From positions 751,883 through 815,882 of the forward strand of contig NZ_FNZN01000001.1 in the NCBI RefSeq assembly GCF_900109345.1: a stretch of 64,000 nt of DNA, in the 5' to 3' direction. Shown here piece by piece: positions 57,341 to 64,000 of this stretch (the first letter of the stretch is position 1; the number at the start of each line of letters is the position of its first letter). The stretch is from Maribacter orientalis (GTDB lineage: Bacteria > Bacteroidota > Bacteroidia > Flavobacteriales > Flavobacteriaceae). The notes below the pieces were generated by a model. It did not search any database, was not told where the DNA came from, and worked only from the letters and a program-made list of their open reading frames with translations. Both the position numbers and the translations under genes were made by a program.

Positions 57341-58198
57341 ATGTTCGAAATATATATATTAAAAGGTTTTTTTCAAAAATTCAAGGCTATAACAGTTATA
57401 GGTATATTGCTGTTAGACATAACTATATACGCTCAAAAAACTGATTTTAATATGTCTAATGATTTATTATTGGTTCAGTTAGACTGTAAAACCGATATTG
57501 ATGATTTACATACAGCTGCTGGTTTAGCTACACTTTTGCATCATCCAGATTATAAAGATTTGAACTATTTCGCTATTGCAGGCACTTATGGTATACAAGA
57601 AGGATTATATGTACCCCCCAATGAATTAATGAAATTGGCTTTCGGTAAAAATTGGGCAGATGCTCATAATAAAAGAGATAAATCGATAAAACAGGTTGTT
57701 AAAAAGGTTGAAAAAACGATTAAAAGCGGTAGTTCTGTATGGGTTGCTGAAGCAGGTCAATCTGATTTTACTGCAGATTGGGTACAGATATTAGTGGAAG
57801 AGAATCCGTCTTTGAATGTAAAAGAAAAAATTCATGTGGTTCAGCATAGCGATTGGAATGAATCGGTTACTGAACCAGTCAAGCTTAAATATGCCCAATC
57901 AGTTACTGATTATCACAAAATAGCTGATGGCAATGCAGTTGGTAATGGTACACCTGGCTTAAAATCTGATGGAATCGTAAATTGGGACAGCAAATTGAAC
58001 GATAATCATTTAACACTAATATGGAATACTGCTATGCGATTAGGAAATCAGTATAACGGAAAAGATGGTAGATATTTAAATGAAAGTGTAGCCGAAGGAG
58101 GATTGGATTTTTCTGATTTATCTGAAGTTTGCTACATATTAAACCTTATGAGTATTAAAGACACAGATGAGTTTTTTACTTATTTTAAGGTGGATTAA
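57341..58198 (+). CDS. Exported nucleoside-hydrolase-like protein
   Basis: A 285-residue protein with an N-terminal signal (ITVIGILLLDITIYAQ). The segment LDCKTDIDDLHTAAGLATLL resembles the DxDxxDD metal site of inosine-uridine nucleoside hydrolases, and several family-like strands follow (VWVAEAGQSDF, HVVQHSDWNE), but the rest does not let me assign a substrate. Perhaps it removes bases from nucleosides or cleaves a glycoside in the periplasm. The stop overlaps that of the converging aminotransferase gene in TTAA. Confidence 0.6.
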   Translation: MFEIYILKGFFQKFKAITVIGILLLDITIYAQKTDFNMSNDLLLVQLDCKTDIDDLHTAAGLATLLHHPDYKDLNYFAIAGTYGIQEGLYVPPNELMKLAFGKNWADAHNKRDKSIKQVVKKVEKTIKSGSSVWVAEAGQSDFTADWVQILVEENPSLNVKEKIHVVQHSDWNESVTEPVKLKYAQSVTDYHKIADGNAVGNGTPGLKSDGIVNWDSKLNDNHLTLIWNTAMRLGNQYNGKDGRYLNESVAEGGLDFSDLSEVCYILNLMSIKDTDEFFTYFKVD

Positions 58199-59043
58199 TT
58201 AAGCGATTTAATCTTCAAAAAGGCCTCTTGCAATTTTTTAGTTACTGAACCTTTTTTATTGTCTTCATAAAGGATATGATTATCTATTTGTTCAATAGAT
58301 GCGATTTGGGTACTAGTGCCTGTTAGGAATGCTTCGTCTATCTCAGAAATATCATTTACTGAGACTGGGGTTTCTCGAATCTCTATATGGAGAGATTTAC
58401 AAAGTTCAAAAACTACTTGTCTAGTTATACCATCTAAAATTAGCTCATTGGCTGGATGAGTTAAAACAATTCCGTTTTTCACAAAGAACACATTACAATG
58501 AGAAGCTTCGGTGAAAAAACCATCTCGATGTAAAATAGTTTCGAAACATTGATGCTGCATAGCCTCTTCATTCAGCATAACATTACCTAAAAGTGACGTC
58601 ATCTTAATATCGCAACGAGACCATCTAAAATCTTCTCTTGTTATAACTTTTGCATTGACAGAATTAATATTAGGTAAAACTTTAGGCACGGCATACATCA
58701 TTATTGTAGGTACTATATCTGATGGATACGAATGTTGTCTAGGTGCGACACCACGCGTTATTTGAATATATAGAAGACAATCCTTACCAGTTAATTCGGC
58801 AACACTTAATAGTTTTTCTATTTCAATTAGTAGGTTACTTGTATCAAAAGCGATATTTATCTTATTTAACCCTTCTTGCAAGCGATTTAAGTGAGCTTTT
58901 TCATAGAAGAATTTCCCGTCAATTTGTACCATAACTTCATAGATACCATCACCAAAAATAAAACCACGGTCAAAAACTGAGATTTTAGCATCTTCAGGAG
59001 GTACTATGTTACCATTTAAATAAACCTTATCCGGGTACTTCAT
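58195..59043 (-). CDS. Class IV aminotransferase (D-amino-acid/branched-chain type)
   Basis: A 282-residue PLP enzyme of fold type IV. RGFIFGDGIYEVM at the start, the PLP Lys in CDIKMTSLLGN (near 145), EASHCNVFFVKNG and LDGITRQVV (cofactor phosphate) are clear. RGVAPRQHSYP is closer to D-amino-acid aminotransferases than to BCATs. It follows the Tat isomerase after 3 bases, so the two share an operon. Confidence 0.87.
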   Translation of the reverse strand: MKYPDKVYLNGNIVPPEDAKISVFDRGFIFGDGIYEVMVQIDGKFFYEKAHLNRLQEGLNKINIAFDTSNLLIEIEKLLSVAELTGKDCLLYIQITRGVAPRQHSYPSDIVPTIMMYAVPKVLPNINSVNAKVITREDFRWSRCDIKMTSLLGNVMLNEEAMQHQCFETILHRDGFFTEASHCNVFFVKNGIVLTHPANELILDGITRQVVFELCKSLHIEIRETPVSVNDISEIDEAFLTGTSTQIASIEQIDNHILYEDNKKGSVTKKLQEAFLKIKSLN

Positions 59044-59046
59044 AGC

Positions 59047-59946
59047 TTATAAATACCTTTGAAGATTCTTTTTAAAATATTCAGCACTATCGGTAATACT
59101 CTTCATTGAATTCTCGGCAAAATTACCACCCTGCTCAATATAATAGTATTGCAAATCTTCTTTCTCGATTGTAGATAATAAAGTCTTATAATCGATAGAT
59201 CCATTACCCATTTCAGAATAATCTCGGGTAACTTTGTCCATGTCTTTTATATGCCACATAACAAAACGCCCAGGGTTATCAGCAATTAACTCACTCGGAC
59301 TTTTTTTAGAAGAATGTTTAACCCAATACATATCCATTTGTAATTTCACCAAGCTGGGGTCAGTACCTGCTAGAATAATATCATAGCCTTGTTCTCCATT
59401 GTGGTCAGTAAATTCAAAATCATGATTATGATACGCAAATTCTAGTCCGGCATTGGTCACCTGTTCCCCTATTTTGTTCAGTTTATCGGTTAATATTTTG
59501 AAATTTTCAATATCACGAAATTCTGGCGCTAACCATGGCCATGTAATATAATTGCTATCGATATTATGAGATCCTTTAATACATTGATCAACATAGCGCT
59601 CAAGATTTTCCATAGGTTCATTAAATCGACTTGAAAAATCATAATGTCCGCTTGAAATGGTAAAATCTAAATCAATCAAGTTCTTTTTAAATTCCTTTGA
59701 TTTAATTCCGTAATACGTATCATTTTCTCCATCATAACCATAAATTTCTCCATCTTCATACCCTAAGCTTCTAGCATATTTAATGCTCTCTATTGGATCT
59801 TTAGCCATGGCATCACGTATAGTGAATAACTGTAAACCCATTTTAAATCGAGAATCTAGAGGTAACACCGACAAGGGTAACATTGAACTTACAGAAAGTA
59901 CACCGGTCTGTTTTAGAAACGTTCTACGCGTAGTTGAATTAAACAT
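59047..59946 (-). CDS. Tat-exported sugar phosphate isomerase/epimerase-like protein
   Basis: A 299-residue TIM-barrel protein with a twin-arginine signal (TTRRTFLKQTGVLSVSSML). Acid and His ligands appear in YHNHDFEF, MDMYWVKH, WHIKDMDK and IEQGG. It probably isomerises a sugar in the periplasm. The class IV aminotransferase begins 3 bases after its stop, so the two are co-transcribed, although a joint pathway is not obvious. Confidence 0.85.
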   Translation of the reverse strand: MFNSTTRRTFLKQTGVLSVSSMLPLSVLPLDSRFKMGLQLFTIRDAMAKDPIESIKYARSLGYEDGEIYGYDGENDTYYGIKSKEFKKNLIDLDFTISSGHYDFSSRFNEPMENLERYVDQCIKGSHNIDSNYITWPWLAPEFRDIENFKILTDKLNKIGEQVTNAGLEFAYHNHDFEFTDHNGEQGYDIILAGTDPSLVKLQMDMYWVKHSSKKSPSELIADNPGRFVMWHIKDMDKVTRDYSEMGNGSIDYKTLLSTIEKEDLQYYYIEQGGNFAENSMKSITDSAEYFKKNLQRYL

Positions 59947-60022
59947 GATTCTTAGAGATTGAATTGATATTTATGAATTATAAATATACGGTTTGGAAAC
60001 TGAACTAATGTGTTTACAAAAT

Positions 60023-60050
60023 AAAAAAGCAGCTCTTTCGGGCTGCTTTT
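60023..60050 (-). terminator. Terminator of the sorbosone-dehydrogenase gene
   Basis: AAAAAAGCAGC and GCTGCTTTT form a 9-pair stem with an 8-base loop. On the minus strand the T-run follows the stem, 22 bases after the stop of the gene at 60072. Confidence 0.85.
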
Positions 60051-60071
60051 AGATGCTGTTATATTATTTTA

Positions 60072-61262
60072 TTAGTTGCTTGTAAGTTCAGTGCCATCAT
60101 AGGAAACACGATAAATAGCATCACCATAATCATCTGAAATTAGCATCGACCCATCTTTCAACCATAAGATATCAACCGGTCTACCTGAAGCTTCTTGTGT
60201 CGATTCATTTAACCAACCATCAATAAAAGGTTCGTAATCTATAATTTCCCCATCCTTTATATCTGCCATCATAATTCTATAGCCAACCTTCTTACTTCTG
60301 TTCCAAGAACCATGCTCAGCAATAAATGCTTTGCCTTGATAGTTTGGTGGAAACATATCAGCGGTGTAAAATTTAATAGCCAAAGGTGCTACGTGAGCTC
60401 CCAATTGTAAGGCAGGAGAAACAAAATCTGAACACGGATGTTCTTCACCAAACTCGGGGTCTTTTACTATACCACCATGGCAGAAAGGATATCCAAAATG
60501 CTGTCCAGCTTCAGTAATATGGTTTAACTCGCAAGGTGGTATATCATCGCCTAGCATATCACGACCATTATCCGTAAACCACATATCACCAGTTTCTGGG
60601 TGCCATGTAAAGCCTACAGAGTTTCTGATACCCCTAGCATAAATTTCACGATTGCTTCCGTCTGGGTCCATTCTAGAAATTGTAGCGAAACGTTCGTCTT
60701 CATTTGTACGATTACATATATTACAAGGTGCACCAACAGGTACATACAATTTATCGTCAGGTCCGAAGGCAATATATTTCCATCCATGGTGAAACTCCGT
60801 TGGAAAATCATCATAAATCAACTCCTTGTTAAGCGAACCGCCCAATTGTTCTTCTATATTAGGATATTTCCATAAACTACCCACTTGGGCGACATATAAG
60901 TCACCATTTCTCATAGCAATTCCGTTAGGCACTTCCATCGTATCTAATACCATCACATTATCAGCCTTAAAATCACCATCAGTATCTTGAATGGCATAAA
61001 CCGTGTTTTCTGTTCGGGTACCTACAAATAAGGTTCCATTATCTCCCATAGCCATTGAGCGTGCACCATCTACTCCCCTAGCATAGACTTCAATTTTAAA
61101 TCCTTCAGGAAGTTCAAGCTCCAATAAGGCTAAATCTGTACTGTCCATGGGTACATCATCTACCACATTTTCAGCATCCTTACTCTTTTGATTTTCTTTA
61201 CAGGATATTATGGAAATGACCAAGGCGAATACTATGGACAATTTTAGCAATGAACTTTTCAT
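60072..61262 (-). CDS. Glucose/sorbosone-dehydrogenase-type lipoprotein
   Basis: A 396-residue lipoprotein (lipobox IISC, Cys21) with a beta-propeller of the PQQ-dependent sugar or sorbosone dehydrogenase family: NGIAMRNGDLYVA, EFHHGWKYIAFGPDDKLYV (in part), VGAPCNIC, IYARGIRNSVGFTWHP, GHPFCHGG-like (YPFCHGG) and AEHGSWNRS are recognisable. It oxidises sugars or related alcohols in the periplasm, if PQQ is bound. An ATG at 61295 is in frame, but 61262 gives a proper lipoprotein signal. Confidence 0.87.
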   Translation of the reverse strand: MKSSLLKLSIVFALVISIISCKENQKSKDAENVVDDVPMDSTDLALLELELPEGFKIEVYARGVDGARSMAMGDNGTLFVGTRTENTVYAIQDTDGDFKADNVMVLDTMEVPNGIAMRNGDLYVAQVGSLWKYPNIEEQLGGSLNKELIYDDFPTEFHHGWKYIAFGPDDKLYVPVGAPCNICNRTNEDERFATISRMDPDGSNREIYARGIRNSVGFTWHPETGDMWFTDNGRDMLGDDIPPCELNHITEAGQHFGYPFCHGGIVKDPEFGEEHPCSDFVSPALQLGAHVAPLAIKFYTADMFPPNYQGKAFIAEHGSWNRSKKVGYRIMMADIKDGEIIDYEPFIDGWLNESTQEASGRPVDILWLKDGSMLISDDYGDAIYRVSYDGTELTSN

Positions 61263-61302
61263 ATTTAATAGATTTAATTTTAAACGAAGATACATAAGAA
61301 AG

Positions 61303-61320
61303 GGTAGTTATAAAACTACC
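61303..61320 (-). repeat. Small hairpin between the stress flavoprotein and sorbosone genes
   Basis: GGTAGTT and AACTACC form a perfect 7-pair stem with a 4-base loop, 26 bases after the stop of the stress protein gene on the minus strand. The T-run after it is weak (CTTTCTT), so it may be a poor terminator. Confidence 0.4.
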
Positions 61321-61346
61321 TAAAAAGTGTGAGAATTATTAAAAGC

Positions 61347-61847
61347 TTAAACTGAAAGCTCACCTTGTTCCCCAAGATCAACTTTCTTCCCTGTTATTGC
61401 CCCAATACCCATTTTTAGCAAACTTACTAACATAGTATTCTTAGTGTCCCAATAATGAGCATCTTTCGGAATCACTTTGATAGCTGTAATGTTCGGGTCC
61501 TCTTTACCCTCAAACCAATTATCATCACTTTTTTGATACAAATTTTCGATAATACCTTTATCATTTACAATTTCTGCTTTCCCATAAAGATTCATAAATT
61601 CCATGCTCATAGCTTTTGAGTAAAACAAATGAACATCATTGCTTTTATGAATGTTGGCATTATGCTCGCTATTTCTATTACTTAAAAACCAAATTTGCCC
61701 CAAATCATCCACTTTTTTGGTACTCATTGGTATCGCATGAATGGGTAAACTAGACAAATTTGTTGCCAACATTGTAAAGTCTATTGACTCTGCCAATTCC
61801 TTTATTTTGTTCTGCGCTTCTTTATTGAATAAGTTCTTAGTTGCCAT
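61347..61847 (-). CDS. General stress protein 26-like flavin-binding protein
   Basis: A 166-residue split-barrel protein of the pyridoxamine-phosphate-oxidase-like family, close to the general stress protein 26 group: FTMLATNLSSLPIHAIPMS, GQIWFLSNRNSEH and HLFYSKAMSMEFMNLYGKAE (20 residues). It probably binds FMN, FAD or F420 and reduces an unknown substrate. A hairpin follows. Stress-linked neighbours (SDR, OsmC, OYE) lie upstream. Confidence 0.84.
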   Translation of the reverse strand: MATKNLFNKEAQNKIKELAESIDFTMLATNLSSLPIHAIPMSTKKVDDLGQIWFLSNRNSEHNANIHKSNDVHLFYSKAMSMEFMNLYGKAEIVNDKGIIENLYQKSDDNWFEGKEDPNITAIKVIPKDAHYWDTKNTMLVSLLKMGIGAITGKKVDLGEQGELSV

Positions 61848-61939
61848 GTTTTTTTTAATCTAAAATAGATACAATCAGGTAATTATAAATATTCTTAGTC
61901 TTTTGTTATTACTTCAAAAAAAAGTAATGTTAGCCCAAA

Positions 61940-61969
61940 TAAAAAGACCCTGATTAAAGGGGCCTTTCA
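61940..61969 (-). terminator. Terminator of the SDR gene
   Basis: On the minus strand AAAGGCCCC, a 7-base loop and GGGTCTTTTT form a stem with one G-T pair and a T-run, 27 bases after the stop of the SDR gene at 61997. Confidence 0.75.
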
Positions 61970-61996
61970 TAAAATGTAATCAATATTAAAACTTAT

Positions 61997-62626
61997 TTAT
62001 GCAATTTCATCCATTGCTTTTCCAATGAGGGTATCACCTTGAATGATTTCAAAAGTTTGATTTATTGCAGCATCATCATGAAGTGAACGCACCAAGGTCT
62101 GAGCAACATCATCTCGAGTAATAGCTCCTTGTTGGCCCAACTTAGACTTAAGTTCAATTTTTCCTGTTCCTGCATCGTTTGTTAAAGATCCTGGGCGAAC
62201 AATAGCATAATTCAAATCTGATGATTTTAAATACTCATCTGCATTTTGTTTCGCCTCTAAATAGTCCTGTAAATCTTCTGAAGCTTTAGGGTTGTCAGCA
62301 CCCATGGAACTTAGCATTACAAATTTTTTAATATTTGCTTTTTTAGAAGCATCAATTAAATTTTTAGCGCCCTCTTGATCAACAGCTATTACTTTTTTAC
62401 CACCTGATCCAGCTGCAAAAATCACCTTATCTATATTTGCTACAGTATGGGATACATCTTTTTCAAGGTCACCTAAAACTGTAGTTATATTATCTTTTTT
62501 AAACTGTTCTTTTTGCTCCTCTTTACGAACCATTGCTACTGGATTAAAGTATTGAGATGCTTTTAATAAATTAACTATTTTTTTCCCTGTGGTACCATTC
62601 GCACCAGCTACTAATACATTTTCCAT
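61997..62626 (-). CDS. Atypical short-chain dehydrogenase (NAD(P)H-binding)
   Basis: A 209-residue Rossmann protein: GANGTTGKKIVNLLKAS (NAD(P) site), FAAGSGGKK, KFVMLSSMGADNP and VRPGSLTNDAGTGKI. It belongs to the YwnB/SDR_a5 group, whose members reduce flavins or biliverdin-like compounds or act as NADPH sensors. No YxxxK tyrosine is obvious. Own terminator downstream. Confidence 0.85.
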   Translation of the reverse strand: MENVLVAGANGTTGKKIVNLLKASQYFNPVAMVRKEEQKEQFKKDNITTVLGDLEKDVSHTVANIDKVIFAAGSGGKKVIAVDQEGAKNLIDASKKANIKKFVMLSSMGADNPKASEDLQDYLEAKQNADEYLKSSDLNYAIVRPGSLTNDAGTGKIELKSKLGQQGAITRDDVAQTLVRSLHDDAAINQTFEIIQGDTLIGKAMDEIA

Positions 62627-62776
62627 AGTCTTCTTGTTTTATTACAAGTTCTTAATAAAGTGTGTATTTACTTACTTCGTATACGTGAATTATTAACGCG
62701 AAACCATTACAGTTTAAATCACATCAATTGGTTGCCAGATTACTATTTATAATCGTCTTAAAACGAATATAAAACT

Positions 62777-62803
62777 AAAAAGCTGCCTATTCAGGCAGCT
62801 TTT
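62777..62803 (-). terminator. Terminator of the OsmC gene
   Basis: AAAAAGCTGCCT and AGGCAGCTTT form an 8- to 11-pair stem with a 4-base loop, and on the minus strand a T-run follows, 27 bases after the OsmC stop. Confidence 0.85.
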
Positions 62804-62829
62804 CCAATATAAAAAGTCTTCATTGAAAT

Positions 62830-63246
62830 TTACAAAAGACTAGCATTCAATACGATTTTAGCATTCAATAATTTTGAAACTGGACAAACTTCTTTTGCTT
62901 TATTAGCAATTTTATTGAATTCATCAGCCTTAATGTTTGGCACATCTCCTTTTAAATCTAGAGTCACTTTTACGATTTCTCCATCCTTAAATTCAACCTT
63001 AGCATCTACATCTAAAGTTGTTGGCGTAAAACCTGCTTCACCAAGTAAAAAACTAAGTTGCATTGAAAAACAACCAGCATGTGCTGCACCGATTAACTCC
63101 TCTGGGTTTGTACCTTTTCCATCTTCAAATCTTGTATTAAAAGAATATTGAGCATCTTGTAAAACGGTACTCTCGGTTGACATTGTTCCTTTACCGTCTT
63201 TTCCACTACCCTTCCATTGTGCTTTCGCGCTTCTTGTAAAATTCAT
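62830..63246 (-). CDS. osmC: OsmC-family peroxiredoxin
   Basis: A 138-residue thiol peroxidase that breaks down organic hydroperoxides. The two redox Cys are in HAGCFSM (near 58) and EVCPVSKLL (near 121). GTNPEELIGAAHAG is the family block around the first Cys. It has its own terminator and lies between an SDR and an Old Yellow Enzyme gene, all fitting oxidant and electrophile defence. Confidence 0.92.
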   Translation of the reverse strand: MNFTRSAKAQWKGSGKDGKGTMSTESTVLQDAQYSFNTRFEDGKGTNPEELIGAAHAGCFSMQLSFLLGEAGFTPTTLDVDAKVEFKDGEIVKVTLDLKGDVPNIKADEFNKIANKAKEVCPVSKLLNAKIVLNASLL

Positions 63247-63311
63247 ATGTTTCTTATTTAAAATTAATAGTTAATAACCTGCCTAATAGTTATTTAATTA
63301 CGCTTCTTTTT

Positions 63312-64000
63312 TTAAGCATGTTTGGCTTTCTCTTTAAAAGTCGGATAATCAATATATCCTTCTTTACCAGGTGTATAAAATGTATCATTATCCCACTCTG
63401 CCAATTCATAATTATGTTCAAATCGCTCTACTAAATCAGGATTTGAGATAAACAATTTACCGAATGCTACTAAATCGGCATCACCTTCTTCAATAACTTT
63501 ATTACCAGATTTTTGGTCAAATCCGCCATTTATCATCAATGTACCATTATATAAGGGTCTGAAGTGTTTTGCAATATGCTTTACAGCAAAAGAGATTTCC
63601 GATACATCTGTAAAAGGTTCAGATAAGTGAACATAAGCTAAGTTATAGTCATTTAACTTTTTAATGATGTACTCAAATGTAGGTATCGTTTCCTCATCCA
63701 TAGTCATACCAAAAAGACCATTTAAAGAAGGATTAAAACGAGCTCCTATTTTTTCTTGAGGAATAACTTCTTTCATGGCATCTAAAACTTCAAAAAAGAA
63801 TCGAGTTCTATTTTCTATACTGCCACCATATTCATCTGTTCTCGTGTTTGAAGTACCATTGAAAAATTGATGAAACAAATAGCCATTAGATGAATGTATT
63901 TCAACTCCGTCAAATCCTGCTTCTACAGCATTCTTTGCTGCATTTACAAAATCTTCAATCGTTTGCTTGATATCCTCCTTTGTCATTGCTTTAGGAGTTA
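63312..64000 (-). CDS. Old Yellow Enzyme family reductase, C-terminal part
   Basis: The last 229 residues of an FMN-dependent ene-reductase similar to N-ethylmaleimide reductase NemA. TPKAMTKEDI at the window edge continues into FDGVEIHSSNGYLFHQF, TDEYGGSIENR and ADLVAFGKLFISNPDLV, all standard for the family. The gene runs off the window, so the N-terminal FMN half and its promoter are not visible; whether it has the AATGAAyATTCATT operator cannot be seen. Confidence 0.9.
   Translation of the reverse strand, partial: TPKAMTKEDIKQTIEDFVNAAKNAVEAGFDGVEIHSSNGYLFHQFFNGTSNTRTDEYGGSIENRTRFFFEVLDAMKEVIPQEKIGARFNPSLNGLFGMTMDEETIPTFEYIIKKLNDYNLAYVHLSEPFTDVSEISFAVKHIAKHFRPLYNGTLMINGGFDQKSGNKVIEEGDADLVAFGKLFISNPDLVERFEHNYELAEWDNDTFYTPGKEGYIDYPTFKEKAKHA

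Overview
This is an AT-rich chromosomal segment from a member of the Bacteroidota, most likely a marine-type Flavobacteriaceae. The evidence is the gene content (Lacal_2735-type small protein, DUF4494, J-domain/KTSC protein, DtxR-FeoA next to a split FeoB, many short lipoproteins), leaders without Shine-Dalgarno motifs, and promoters with the Bacteroidota -7 box TAnnTTTG. I saw no rRNA, tRNA, CRISPR array, intact insertion sequence or prophage. The genus cannot be fixed from the sequence alone.

Layout. 1-6200: a plus-strand copper-handling cassette: a multicopper oxidase fused to an outer-membrane-type barrel, an APC permease, three small lipoproteins (two very Met-rich) and a thioredoxin-like/rhodanese protein. 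6600-12300: three large membrane or redox genes (AI-2E-type permease, SLC12-like cation-chloride cotransporter, FadH-like dienoyl-CoA reductase). 12300-14100: two exported proteins with NlpC/P60-like Cys/His signatures. 14600-18200: tandem PPK2 polyphosphate kinases, the wreck of an ABC-2 permease and a second RpoD-like sigma factor. 18400-21630: a ferrous-iron operon with FeoB split in two and a membrane-anchored DtxR-FeoA protein. 22290-24860: DEAD-box helicase and desaturase. 25290-26420: a decayed patatin gene. 26840-31330: FabD paralogue, a TetR/NmrA-like/nitroreductase operon, an EamA transporter. 31450-36530: degenerate DEAD-box-like protein, patatin, MarC, a nitroreductase remnant, and a CurA-like oxidoreductase/DJ-1 pair. 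36600-40920: a minus-strand operon (MddA-like methyltransferase, truncated haemoglobin, BBE-type oxidase, DHFR-like reductase) beneath a three-domain AraC regulator. 42850-47520: an AraC regulator and a sugar cluster (PhyH dioxygenase, TIM-barrel isomerase, Tat-exported Gfo/Idh/MocA, DUF1080 lipoprotein). 47610-48450: fragments of a TolC gene and a LytTR regulator apparently joined by a deletion. 48610-56950: sortilin-type repeat protein, zinc-ribbon SDR, DEAD-box helicase, J/KTSC protein, cold-shock protein, esterase. 57100-64000: small and secreted proteins, a class IV aminotransferase, Tat isomerase, sorbosone-dehydrogenase-type lipoprotein, stress flavoprotein, SDR, OsmC and the edge of an Old Yellow Enzyme gene.

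How the parts work together. One theme is electrophile and oxidant defence: the TetR gene at 28311 and the CurA/DJ-1 pair at 34817 carry nearly the same palindrome (AATGAAyATTCATT) next to a -7 box, which suggests one regulon. A second is cold and RNA metabolism: helicases, cold-shock protein, J/KTSC protein and desaturase. A third is oxidation and hydrolysis of sugars through probable 3-keto intermediates. The most unusual items are the DUF4242/cyclase-like/AraC regulator with an inverted repeat over the downstream start codon, the split FeoB with its membrane-tethered DtxR-FeoA partner, and the copper cassette. At least four decayed genes (ABC-2 permease, patatin, nitroreductase, TolC/LytTR) show ongoing gene loss.
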